Shown here in pieces: positions 35,680 to 48,100 of a DNA stretch of 64,000 nucleotides. The notes below the pieces were generated by a model that saw only the letters and a list, made by a program, of their open reading frames with translations, had not been told where the DNA came from and searched no databases. The DNA comes from Camellia lanceoleosa (lineage: Eukaryota; Streptophyta; Magnoliopsida; Ericales; Theaceae): NCBI GenBank assembly GCA_025200525.1, contig CM045767.1, forward strand, positions 117,364,021 to 117,428,020, given 5' to 3'. A program made the position numbers and the translations under genes. Position 1 is the stretch's first letter. Every line of letters begins with the position of its first letter.

Positions 35680-38600
35680 TACTGAGACAGAGACAGAGGT
35701 AATAGTAGTATCTCACAAAAATGACCCTTACCCAGAAACTAGGAGTTCATACCAAATCTCATGAGTTTAAAGAAGAAAAAGAATACCAAATCTTTTGTGT
35801 GAGAGAGAGGAGAAGAGCCAGAAAAGCTCTATATATCTTGGTAAGTTTATACCTAGTTGCAAATGAAAACCGAAGCTTTCAAAACTATAAATCACAAACT
35901 AGTTCATGTTTGAGTGAGAATAGTGATCAAAGAGTAGTATGGTCACAATACATGGCTAAACACCCATCAATTAATATGCGTGACCCTTTAACCATCCAAA
36001 CACTAATTCCTGTGAAAAATGGCTAGTGCAAAAAGTGAATCCATGTTAGGCAATGCTACTCAGTAATATCATCTCACACTAGGTTATGGTAGAAGAAAAA
36101 TTGAGCACTTTTGGCAACAAGACATACACACAAAAGATCAAATTTTCAAGAATGAAAAAATGCATAATGATATACATGCCATATCTTCACAACATTGGTA
36201 GCAGCTTTCCAGTGAGCAGAACAAAATGGCAAACCAAAATCTTGCTAAAAATTTAGAGTTTCATTTGGCAGGGAACGTTGCACACCCAGAGGGAGCAAAT
36301 AACACACGTTTCCTATTACAAACCTTTATCCATCAAACCAAAGATGATGATGTGTTGGAAGTACCCAATGATTCTGATAACAGTTCAGAACAAACAAAAT
36401 CTAAAAATTACCTGTAGACGGGGTAATTTCCATACTGCCCGCATACTTTGTCTTGAGGTTGCACTCTCAGGCCAATCCAATTGTGCACCCCTCTTGAAAT
36501 ATTTCTCGGCACGGTTGCTGAAAAAACTTAAACATGAGCTTTCTCCACGCTATGAAGCACAAAAATAGTATGAATTGAACAAATAGAAATAACTGATCTT
36601 ACTCAGCTCTAACAATCATATGTTGTGGCAGTGGCCCTAACACCCTCTCCATCATAGCCAGATGTTCCAAGTTCTCGTGTGTTTGAAAAAGGGCATCGCC
36701 CTGTTCATGAAAAACGTAAACACAAAAAAACATAAGGATAACAATATACAAACAGAAATTCTATATAAAATTTTCATATAAAAAGATGACTTGTAATTTC
36801 AAAATTGCCACTGCCACATCATTCTTTTTTATAAGAAAATTTTATTTGTAAATCATTTTCCAAAACATAAATAGAAACTTCAAAGTGAATGATTGATTGA
36901 AGTATTCAATAATGTATGAGCAAAACCAGTAAAACTTGCCAGATCAATCAAAAGTACTTGACATTCTAGAAAGGGACTAGTTTCCTTCATAATTCTTTAA
37001 CTTGATAAAACTTCACTTTTAAAGGGCGCTGCTATCTTATAAGTGATCGCTCATCACATTGAAAATTGGACTTTCCAATGAATCTTCAAAAATTCATCTT
37101 AACAATATTATCAACAGATGAAAGACAAACTAAAATCGATGTTGTATATAATAGAAACAAACAAGAAAATGTAAAGTAAACCAGAAAACGCATAATCTTA
37201 CTTACAGAGCAAAGTTCAACGAGTATACAACCTATGCTCCACAAATCACAAGGATAGTTCCATCCAAGACCTACAGAAAACAACATAGCAAATAATGTTA
37301 AGACTTCAACATTAAAAGACAAACATCAAAATACTGACCAAAAAACCAGATAACAGATGGCAATTACCAAGAATAACCTCTGGTGCACGGTAATGACGCG
37401 TTGACACCACATAGCTGTGGTCCTGATGTTCAAACGTAGTACTCCCAAAATCAATTAGCTTAATTGCACTTGACTTTGGCAGATTCTTGAAATATGAACC
37501 ATCTTTCGTGGATCGTGATAGACACTCGAATGAAGGCAAAATTAAATCAAATATCAGCATTTTGAAGTTGAAATAAGATTATCAAACTCATAAGCACCAA
37601 CCTAGCAACTGTATCTACAGTTTAACATATCGAGTAAGAGATAAACATCGTAATAGATTAAATTAAAATTGGACCCAAGATTCTTATTTTCAGTAACTCA
37701 CAAAGAACACCGAAAAAGGGTATTCAATATCAATTGCCTCCTCATACACCTCCCCACCCCCACAAAAAAGGCCAGCATATCAATTGTTAAATATAAATTC
37801 CTGGTGAATTGGACTAGAGCACACCCTAATTTAGATAAATCTGATAAGTTGCAAGGTCAGGCACACATGCAAACCACTATAAAAGATAAACAAATGATAA
37901 GAACATGCTACATGAAGCAATACCTTATAATCCGGCACTTTAACATACTCTGGTGAAACAAGAAGAATATTTTCTGGTTTCAGATCTGTGTGAATTAGGC
38001 GTAAATCATGCATAACTGCAAAAGTAAGCAAGCAAAATGAATGAGAACCAGAAGCAGCTTAATCATCAATTCAAAACTCATGCTTGTCCAAACAAATATT
38101 ACTCCAGGTTCCAATCTAATGCTAAATATATCAGAGATGGACATAAAGATCTAGATATGCCCAAATCTGAGCTTAATTTAAAAGGAAGTGACCATCAAGA
38201 CAGAACAACATAGAAAAAGCGATGCAAGATGTGTGCACACACATGCTACAGATTCCAAAAGTTGTCTGCCGAACTCCCGCACAAGATCAATGGGAAATGA
38301 ACGATAGCTGTTTTTGCGGAGAAAATCATATAAGCTTGGTCCAAGCTTCTCAAATACCTGTGAAAACCATTTAAATCCATTTGCAAGCTTTTAACTCACA
38401 GAATATTCAGCATGAAGGAACATCATTGCCCTTTCAAATCAATCAAACAACAAGTACCAATAAATACTTACAATACAAATATGATTACGATAGTCAAACC
38501 AATTCCGTATTTGCACACAACTGCAAAGAATAAAACAACTTATACCCAATCACTTTAATTTTGTTTACAATGAAAAATGGAAGCATGAAGAAAAACAGAT

Positions 38601-41458
38601 GCCTACCGTGTGGCACCAATGTCATGCCTGGCAAGCTTTTGTAGTACATCAATTTCAATCATAGCAGCTTCGCGGTATTTGTGCAAGGAACGAACAATTT
38701 TAATTGCCACAATCTCTTTCTTTTCATTGTCCAAACATTCCAAGACTTTCCCAAAAGTCCCTGTAATTATTTTACCCAAGGGATTGAGCTGATATTATTA
38801 ATGACCAGATAAATTCAAATATGAAACACTAGTTTGGATTTTAATGGCACCCTACACATGAGTGTTTCATATTAACACCAGTGACTAGGAAGAACTGCCC
38901 CATCCCTCCCTCTCAAAAAACAAAAACATAAAGGGGGGGGGAGGAGGAGAAGATAGGAAGGAAAGAGGGAAGGAAGGAAGAGATCTGTACAAAGGATAAC
39001 TAAAAATAGTAAGAAGAGATCTGAACAAAGAATAACCAAAAATGGTAAGATCCATGGAACCTAAGAAAACAGAGACTCTGAGAGAAACAAACAAGAAATA
39101 AGAAGCTGAAGAAAGAACTAACCTTCACCCATTTTGCTCAAAATCCTGTCTGCAAGTACAAATAAATAAAAAATGTTATTGGAGAAAAGATTACAAATAT
39201 CACTCTTGGATCAAAGAAAAAGCCAATCCACAAATAATAAAAAGAACATATCTAGACATGGATTCATTTACACATAAGAGGTTGAACAAAGTCTACTCCC
39301 TCAGTCCCATTTCATGTGTCTGTTATTTTTTGGTAGTCCCATTTTAAGTGTCAAAGTTTGAAAAGTCAAAAAATGTAACCATCACTTTTCCATATCACCT
39401 TTCTTTAAATATATATTTAAATACAACCCCCAATTCCCAAAGAAGTACGCTCCAAACTTGTGAATTTCATCCTAGTTTATGTGAGGCCATATTGGAAACC
39501 TGTTGTTAATTAGCTGATGTGTACTTTTGTTCTTAACTTTCCTTAAAACTCTGTGCGAGATCAATCATGCCACACAAAATGGGACAAAGGAAGTACACAA
39601 TTCTATAAACACGGTATCACTCCAAGTTTATTTCCAAAATGAGAAAATATTAATTTAAAATGAAAAGTGTGGCAACTTGCAAGACTATGAGAGCTGCACA
39701 CCATAAATTTGTGCAAATCAATGGAGGATGATCAGATATTCATCTCCTAACATACCAATCAGCAGCTTGGATTTGCACTTGCCACCATTCTTGTGAGGAT
39801 AAGGAAATTACATTCCAACTAACTAAGATTGATTAGCAAGACCTATTTTGTTTCCCCTTTTCACACTAAGGCCATAAAACCAAAGCATATGTTTATCAAG
39901 TTGAGCAGGAAACTTGACTTCATTTTGTAATTCCTATTTTCTATTTTTTGTACAAATAATAAAGTTTACTCCTTTTTGATGAGAAAAGATTGGGTGCAAA
40001 TGAAGGAGCTTGAGAGAGACGTATTTACATGGAATAGAAGACACATAGGCATGTCAAACAAGGGAATAGAAGACAAACTTAAAGTCCCCAATGATAGGGT
40101 TGTAAACAAGTCGAGTCGAGCTGAGTAGTAAGTTGTTCAAGGTTGGCTTGAAAAATTAATGAGCTTCAAAATATGATCAAGCTTGGCTTCTTTACCTTTC
40201 GAGCCCATCTCAAATGAGTTTTAACCGAGCCAAGCTTGAGTACCTTGTTTTTTGTAGTGCATACAAGTCATAGTAGGTTTTTCAAGCTTGGATGAAAACT
40301 TAACGGGCTTTAAAATGAGTTCAAACTTGACTTGTTTATATAGCAAGCCAATCTTGAATGAGATTTTATTAAGAGAGGAGTCGACCTCAAGTAGCTTAGT
40401 TTGTTTAACAGCCCTATTCAAGGATATACTGGCTTAGGATAAGGTACTAAAGGCGCATATCAAAATGAGTAAGTGTCACATATAGGAATTACACATTCTG
40501 ATCAATATACTCATTTGCATTGTGAAACAAATATCAGGGAGTCCATAATCCCATTGGAAACCCATGTATTAAAATTTGAGAATTAGATGAGTTAACACTG
40601 GGAATATTTATATAGATAATAAAGCGTACACGCGCACACACAAAAAAACATGTTTTCTAACAAAATCTTCCAAGAAATTAAGAATGGAAAGAAAACTACT
40701 TAAAAGTTCCAAATTCTTATTAAAAAGTGTCAACGAAGGGATGGACATAGCAAAAGCCATAAGATCCTTAAACTTTTCCTCTCAAAAATCTAATTTATAA
40801 CACATGATCACATGACCAATCAAATCAATCCATATTATCAGATGAAATGGTCCATGAGAGCATCTTATGTTTAATTTTTTCTAAATAGAAGAAGTATGAA
40901 AAGAAAGCATTGCCTCAACTAAAAATTTTATGTGTTTCTTCTCCTTCAGTCCATGATAAAAACAACTCCACTTACTGGATTTAAATTTAATTTTACCAAT
41001 AGTCCAAAACTGTTTCAGTTATGGTTAATCTATGTTTTGAAACAGTACTCAAATTCCACACAATCATCCTAAACATTATGAATACCATGACACAATGAAT
41101 GATAAATCGTAGCATAGCTAGGGCATCTCAAACATATAATAATTGAAGGCAGTCAGAATACACATACAACGAGGAGATAAGTTCTCTCCAATGGCAAAAA
41201 CATAGTGGCCATCTTTATCATCTGGTCTCCATGGAGGGCATCCATTGTGGGGCACTCCCTTGTAATATATCGAAGAACAAGCATAATTGGGAACTGCTCC
41301 GTTCGCAAACTCATGCCCACAATATATTGTCGGAAGGACCTACATCACAATTAAAATAATTAGCACTTGTCAACAAAACAGAAGTAACTTTCATAGCAAG
41401 AATAATTAAAACTTCAAAAACTTTGCAAAATTTTCAAAAATAGCATGCCCTATGTGCC

Positions 41459-41511
<53 letters not shown>

Positions 41512-42741
41512 GAATGAAAATGTTATGTGCATATTATATTTTTGGCAAAAGAGGCCAGCTCGGGAGATGGGAAAGTGAGATATGCGATGCCTTGTAGTCA
41601 CAATTGCAACCTATAATCAAGTGGAGCCCAAATTTTGAGAACTATCAAGAAGAGAAGAGACCTGGTGTGGGTCTAGCTAAACAAAAACACAATTGACATG
41701 TCACAACACTAGCTTTATAGCCAAACTCTCCTTCAACCAACATCATATGCCTATAGAAGAATTGTTCACTACATTTTGACTTTCTTGAACCATAACAGAT
41801 GATGTTATATACTTGCAAATAAAGGTGGTGTATGCATGATGCTTGTATTGTAATTCTTGGAGAGAGAAAAGAGTTGTTGCAGGAGATAACAGAAAGAAAA
41901 TGAGATTATGGTGTCATCCTATGGAAACAACCTAAGCTTTATAAAAAGTAATTGTTCTTTATCCACATCTTTTCTATGAAATTATGGTGTCATCCTCTAA
42001 TCTCGCATTGTTTTACAATTTTTATTTCTTTAATTCAAAATATTGTGAATATTAACAGACATCATACAAGAACCTATTAGAGTTAACCCAACCCAAGGCA
42101 TATACAGTTCAAATATGCTACAATAACCTTGTTGTCTTGTCCCCTTTCTTCAATGCCTTGTCAGATTTTTTAATTTTCGAAACCTCTTTTCAAGGCGAAT
42201 ATACTTCATAGCTTAGTAATTATTCAATTTTAGAAAGGGCAGCCGCAGTGCATGAGGGTCAGATGTACGCAACCTTACCACTATAGATACAAATTAAAAT
42301 TGTCTTGCAAATACTAATCTTCTTAAAAATTTTAGAAAAAAATAAAATAGAATGAAAGCAGAAGTTAGAACATATATAACATAGCATTTACCTCAAATCA
42401 ATGGAATCAATATTTTATTTGCTCCTTCCTTTTCAATTTAAAACTTTTTCTTTACAAACAACATAAACAAGAAAAGTTCATAATGACTATAACAATATAT
42501 CCCATACACAAAGCAAGATCCACTTTCACAGTACTTGTATCATTCAACAAAATTCAAGATTCATCAATACATAAAAAGATAGATACATGAAGATATAGGC
42601 ACACACACACACACACACACATATATATACCTTGGGAGGTGGGGGAACAAGAGGGGGCATGTCCCAAGTCAGACGAGGTCTCTTCCTGGGGCGTTTATCC
42701 ATGTTTTCGTGAGGGAAATCTATGATCCTCTGAGTCTCCAT
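34715..42741 (-). CDS. AFC1: LAMMER (CLK-type) dual-specificity kinase, AFC1-like, 434 aa
   Basis: Twelve minus-strand coding exons: 42631-42741, 41168-41339, 39123-39149, 38607-38760, 38472-38520, 38243-38357, 37924-38015, 37368-37524, 37206-37270, 36603-36700, 36412-36517, 34715-34873. All junctions are GT-AG and phases close at 1,305 nt. A basic, Pro-rich N-terminus ([20 protein letters not shown]) matches Arabidopsis AFC1 rather than AFC2 or AFC3. Kinase landmarks: glycine loop GEGTFG (102-107), Lys124, Glu139, catalytic HTDLKPEN (Asp220), DFG (265-267), YRAPE (285-289), and the family signature [12 protein letters not shown] (326-337). LAMMER kinases act in the nucleus and phosphorylate SR splicing factors and other substrates. 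Arabidopsis AFC1 is somewhat longer at the N-terminus, so an upstream exon is possible. No inactivating change is seen. Introns hold two MITEs and several microsatellites. Confidence 0.95.
34909..34967. repeat. Compound (AG)n(AGA)n microsatellite in the last intron of AFC1
   Basis: An AG run passes into AGA/AAG trinucleotides, within 100 bp of the acceptor of the last exon. Confidence 0.95.
35617..35675. repeat. Compound (TG)n(GA)n microsatellite in the last intron of AFC1
   Basis: GTGTGTGGG-type repeats run directly into about 18 GA units. Confidence 0.95.
39123..39149 (-). other. 27-nt microexon of the AFC1-like gene
   Basis: The exon encodes the stretch from Tyr95 to the first base of Gly104 (YRILSKMGE). 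It is bounded by TTGCAG and GTTAGT. It is in phase with both neighbours and supplies the start of the ATP-binding glycine loop, so skipping it would remove nine residues without shifting the frame. Confidence 0.9.
39296..39593. mobile_element. Stowaway-like MITE in AFC1 intron 2
   Basis: Terminal repeats are CTCCCTCAGTCCCATTT and, from the right, CTTCCTTTGTCCCATTTT. It is flanked by TA on both sides (39294-39295 and 39594-39595). The terminus CTCCCTCCGTCCC and TA duplication are the standard marks of plant Tc1/mariner Stowaway elements. Length is 298 bp. Confidence 0.88.
40095..40416. mobile_element. hAT-like MITE in AFC1 intron 2
   Basis: The 322-bp element has ends TAGGGTTGTAAACAAGTCGA and, from the right, TAGGGCTGTTAAACAAACTA. 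The interior is rich in AAGCTTG/CAAGCTT words, a common arrangement in plant hAT MITEs. The 8-bp flanks CCCAATGA and TTCAAGGA match at 5 positions, so the duplication has decayed. Confidence 0.7.
41457..41504. repeat. C23-A25 homopolymer junction in AFC1 intron 1
   Basis: Twenty-three C residues are followed without interruption by twenty-five A residues. Pure C runs this long are rare in plant DNA, and the count could be affected by sequencing or assembly slippage. Confidence 0.9.
42598..42629. repeat. (CA)n(TA)n microsatellite at the first donor of AFC1
   Basis: On the minus strand the donor GTATATATATG runs directly into (TG)n, so the 5' splice site of intron 1 sits at the edge of a slippery dinucleotide repeat. 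Confidence 0.9.
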
Positions 42742-43430
42742 TTACGAATTCAACGGAGACAGAAATCGACGACAACACATCAAGTAAGAAAATATGGATT
42801 TTCGAAGGGAAAATTACAGAATTCGGTGAGAAAATCCATGGATATTCGTTTTCGGAAACCCTAGTTCTGTGCAGGTACGCGAGAGGTGGAGAACTCGACC
42901 TGAATATGCTGTGGTGGAACTAACCATGGATTATGTGATCGTAGGTGTGTTTCTAACCATGGTTAACAAGGTGGGCTGATGATGTCTGAGGATAAAAGAT
43001 TGAACCCCACCAAAAAAAAGGGTTAAAAGATTGAAAAATATAATAATTAAATGGTAAATTATAAATACACCCCCTTAAATTTAATTAAAATACGAATTAT
43101 TTTTTGTAATTTTGAAAATTATATTTCACCTTCTGAGATTCCTAATTTTATAACAAATTACCTATTTTATTAATAAATCATCAAGTCAATTAATAATTTT
43201 TAATGATATTAAAAATATATTTCAATTAATAATTTAGGTAATTTTATTATTGTATAGGAGAGTAATTATGAATTTTATTTTTTTAGTTAATTATGTTAAA
43301 TAATGTATCAGCACGAAATAATTTTCTCGTATAATCCTATTAATCAAGTTTTCGCTTTCTTCAAACGTCTTCGTTTTATTTCCTGAAAACATAAACGTGA
43401 GCTAACCAGCGAGTGTATACCTAAGTCAAC
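42742..43430 (-). promoter_or_regulatory. 5' leader and promoter region of the AFC1-like gene
   Basis: This is the only sequence between the start codon and the next transposon. An AAACCCTAG telobox-like word lies near 42857-42865, on the plus strand. No TATA box can be fixed with confidence. From 43030 to 43330 the DNA is plain AT-rich. Confidence 0.4.
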
Positions 43431-45099
43431 AAATGGGCAATAAACAAAAGCCCTGTGTATTTGAGAGTCAAAATTGTGATATCTATACATAAGTCCTACT
43501 ATGAGCTTTTATAGATTTTGTCTGGCATAATCCTAGTGAGATTCCAACTTTCTTTATAAGAATCCTCCTAGAAATTACACACCCTACTCACTGCCAACTA
43601 AGTGAGATGGTTTGCATGATCCCAGTAGGACTCTATTCTCCTTAACAGAGTCCTACTAGGAGTCTCAAGCCCAAGGATAAAGCGTATCCTAATAACTCCT
43701 TACCCACTGCTTATCAAAATGAGATAATTGCAACTCTTCCTCCCGTTGGCACAAAGCATAACCGCGCTCACACAGCTCGGTGCAGAATAAGCCAACTCAG
43801 TCAACCTAGTCTTTGGAGTCGCCTCAGCCGAGTTATTTTTTAGCTCGGTTCAAATCAAACAGCTACCTCAGTCGCTATAGTTAGACCAGATATAGAAAAC
43901 CCCAGCTTTGACAGGTCTAATGCGACCAAGGCTACCGAGATAATTATCTCGGTTCATGGCTCGGCCCAAGAATTTATCTACCTTGACCCATTACCAAGGG
44001 CTTTCTTACCTCGGCCCAATTTAAGCATAAATTACCCTCTCAATTGCCCCTTAATTCCATCTGCAATGCATGATTTGGAATTATTTGTTACCAGTCGAGC
44101 TAAATGCCCAAGCCCTCAACCGAGCTCATCTGTTGCCAGGCTGCCGATTTGCGCGGTCCATAAACGTCTTGTCAATTGCTCTGCACGTCATTTCGCCTCT
44201 CAAGCACGTCTGAATCGTTATCTATTCCCCTGGACACGTGGCTTGCTCCCACTGGTCAAGTACAACTGTCGCAACCGTCTTCGTACCTCAAAAATTTTGA
44301 ATAGTCCTGTCCATTCTTGTGCTTTATGCAAAAACCCGCTTTTTTTTTAACCAACCACTCCACTGTTCATCTTCTCTCACTTTTGTGCTTCCGTGACCTG
44401 CCTCTACTTTTGTATCCCTTTGTGCTCCAGCTTTTAACGCAACATTTGCTCCATTGCTGGAAGTTTTACACACGCTCAGGCTGGTAAGTTTGTTTAGTAC
44501 CTCCTTCTAATGTTTCCTTTTCATTTATTTCTACACTTTCAGTCCTTAAACTTCATTGTACGCATGTTTACATACACTAGAGCGTTGAATAAGTAACATA
44601 ACCCAAAACTTCATGCTCAAGCTCAGAAGCACACTAACTATGTTTTTTTTAAAACATAACGTTTAATCCAAAATCGTGCTGTAACCGAACTAGATATTTG
44701 TTTAGGCAACTTTTAGGCTTGAACACGACCGAACTGAGAAACCGGCTATAACCTTGCACACAAACCTTTAACCGAGCTATAGGCCCTGAGTTGGCCCTTC
44801 TTCACGACCGAACTAAGAAATCCCCATTACCCATTTGTAGCCGAGCTAAGCTTTTACTATTCTTCTGTAAATTAACTATTTTCTTAGCTCGGTCCAACTG
44901 TCTGGGCATAACACTTCTTATTTCCCCTTTGCAGACTTGACTAGGTTGGTCAAGCACACTTTTGCACCCTGCCCATAGGCGGCTTTGCTCAACCGAGCCG
45001 ACCAAAGCCTCAACCGTGCCGAGCTAGGCAATTTGTGAACTCTATTTAAAACTTTTTAAGTTAACATGGGTAAATATTGATTTCTAGTTTACTCCCCTA
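43431..45099 (+). mobile_element. Non-coding leader of an intron-containing transposon
   Basis: The sequence leads into the transposon gene at about 45104. It is rich in the word CCGAGCT / AGCTCGG and close variants (many between 43770 and 45020). A pyrimidine-rich stretch near 44350-44450 and a CCCCTAG acceptor-like site at 45097-45103 precede the coding part. Its left border is not defined. Confidence 0.45.
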
Positions 45100-45103
45100 G
45101 GGC

Positions 45104-48100
45104 CATAGCCGAGTTCCGAAAGGACTACCAAATTCCAGAAGACGTCCACCTATCTTTAGCCGAACTAGATACCACGCCATGGGGAAAACCGAGCTTTGTT
45201 CCTTTTCACCGTAATATCAATAGTAGAGGCTGGTCTCCGATTCCCTGTGCAGCCGCTAATATGCGAGTTCCTCAGGCAGACAAGACTATGTCCAACCCAA
45301 CTCAGCACTAATACTTATAGGATAATAAACGGCATTGTCGAGCTAAACTGCCGGCTCGGCCTCAACCTCAGATTGGTTGAGCTATTCTACCAATATTCGC
45401 TCGGCCAAAATGATGACTGTTGGGTGTATTATTTAAGAGTAAGGAGAGGCCGAGAAAAAATTATAAAAAACACCCCGGATAAAGATGTTAATGATGACGA
45501 CTTCTTCTAAGTCTCTGGCAATTTCGAAGACCAGGAAGCCTAGATACCAGGCTATAATATCAACTGGAATAAAGAGACAGCCGGTATGAATACTCCAGTT
45601 TAGTTCTGTTTTGATATTCCAGGCTATAATTTTACATCGTGCTAACCGTTGCCTTTCTTATTATGCAGACTTAAACCAGCTAAAATCACAATATACTTAC
45701 ACCAACCAGGACGCCTTCCGAGTTGCACTCTGGTACCGTCACCATGAGTAGACCGAGTTGTTAAACTTTGAGCCAATTTACCGATACAGCGGTAAGAGGA
45801 AGACTAGAGTCACCGACTTCCTTCTGGAGCTTTCTCCCAAGCCAGATCCCACCCTTCCACAAATCAACCTGATCCCTCTAACCGAAGAACAAGAAATGAC
45901 GAAGAAGAGGGCAGTGCAAGCACTTATCACCGAGCAGACTTTCGCTGAAGCGCAGGCCTTGATAGATCTGTCTCGTCAACAGCGCAAAACCGTAGTAGCT
46001 CTCCTAACCGCAAGGGCCTCAACATCTCGGCCGAGTAAGCGCTCACGTACTATTTCGACCGAACCTCAACACTTGGTTGATGAGGATGTCGTGTTTCCGG
46101 AAACACGATGCCGAGCCCTGAGCCTGTGCGCTCTGACCAGGCAAGCCCTTTGGAATGGGCACCAAAAATGACTTCCAAGAACCGTGCTATCTCGAACATA
46201 GATCGGTGGTTGCAGACAACGACCACACGCTTGCCTTCAACCTTGCCAAGAGCGTGTGTCTGCCAGCTGTAGACACCCCATTTTTGACAGTCCTCAAGAC
46301 TTGGATATGCTTGCAGGTACATCCAATGACAAGTTCGATTGCTCGTCGAGTACTCGAATTTCACGGCGGAACGTCACAGGTTTAAGCTTTCCAAACCCTG
46401 TATCCTTTCTGTCCCATTTTTTGGACCATGTGTTGGTCCTTTCAACATGCTTCTTGTGGTGCATTGCCGACCACTTTTTGGTACTGCCGGCCATGTATTT
46501 AGACCTGCCGGCCATTGATAAGGCCTGCCAGCCATCAATGAGGCACTGTTGGCCACCACTAATGGCCAGCAGGACACCTTGTTTCAGCAGATATTATGTT
46601 AGATCTTTTGAGCTAGCTGTTTTTCACTAAGCCATCCTCCATGTATGGAGGGATAGAGGCCATTTCAAGTTGTCAAGCAAGCTTTGCATGGCATTTCTCT
46701 ATATAAGAGGAGACTCCTCCCCCTTTCCAAGGGTTCAGCAATTTTAGGGCTAAACATACCCTTCTCTCTCTATATTTGTACTAGTTTGTGCCTTAAAGTA
46801 TATTTTCTCTTCACTTTTGCACTACAACACCTAGTTAAACACCTTCACTCTTGAGCTGAGGTTCTTATAGGTTGTATTTGAGTGGTTTTAGCTTGGTTTT
46901 GTCCCAGAAACTTGCTATTATTGCTGTGCTTCAAATGTAAGTCTCATATCCTCTTTAAAGCTTTATTTTCATTGCTTATTTGGCCATCCTTGAATATTGT
47001 TTTTGGTCTTAATTTCAACTACAAAAAGCTTTGTTTTCAAGTGTTTTAGATGGTTGTTTGAGGCCTCTTTGGTATTGAGGGTGTTCTATTTTCTTGTGTG
47101 CCTTATTTGCTTAGGCTTGGAGCCATCCGTTAAGGCCTTTGAGTTCATCTTTGTTTGGCCTTTTAGCCATTGAAATTCAGTGGATTTTCAATGGTAGAAA
47201 TGTGGTTTTGAGGCCCAAAATGAGAGGTGGTGGTCCCCTCTTCTCTTGTCTTGTTTGCTTGCCTTGTTGGCTTAATGATTGAGCATGTTTTTCTAGCATG
47301 TGTTGGCTTGTTCTCAGCCTATTTTCGGCCTTATTGTAGCATGGTATAACTCTGTTTTGGCTTGGTTGAGTCACCTCATGCATGCTTTTTACACCGACAT
47401 GGAGCATCACAACCATTTGATCGAGTTCAAAGCCATACGTTCGGCCATTAAGTCAATTGTGCTTGTAAGTGCTCCACTCTATTTATTTTCCATTTTGCAC
47501 AATCTGTTTGGTCAGTTTTAGTCATAATCACTACTTCTCCTTCTACAGGCCATGTAGAAGAGCCACATTGCTCATAAGCGCATGTTGAAGCTCTGAAAAA
47601 TATCGCGGTTGGCTGTGGCAGACGCCAATGCTAAGACAGCCAAGCTCAACGAAGCCAAACAAAAATCGACCGAGCTCGAAACTAAAAACGCACGACTCGC
47701 CGAGCTGGTCAACTCGGCAAAAGCGGACAAGCAGAAGGCTTTGACAGAAAAAAAAGACCGCTATCTGCTCAAGTTGGCCAAGCTTGAAAAGAAAAAAGAT
47801 GCTGAGATAGCCGTGCTAAAAAAAAGCGCGAAAGATGCTGAAGACCGCGGCTACAAGGAAGGAGAGGCCACGTATGTCTTGCAATGCGAAGCTGCAAAAG
47901 TCATCTTTTTTAAATGCGGATGGAAGGCAGCTACAACAAGGCTCGGTTATGGCAAAGAAACCGAGGTTTTTCAGAACCCTCCTCCCCACTTCATTCCAAG
48001 TTATATGGTGGACTACGCCAATGCCGTTCAACAAAAGTTGCCTTAAGAGGGAGGGGAGGATGAAGAATCCCCAGAGCCAAACAATGCCTATAGCGATCCC

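Noticed and set aside
35504..36026. Open frames on both strands in the last AFC1 intron
   Set aside because: They are driven by the GA/TG microsatellite and do not resemble known proteins. The exon chain of the kinase is complete without them.
44066..44350. 94-residue plus-strand frame
   Set aside because: It lies in the CCGAGCT-rich leader of the transposon and has no family resemblance.
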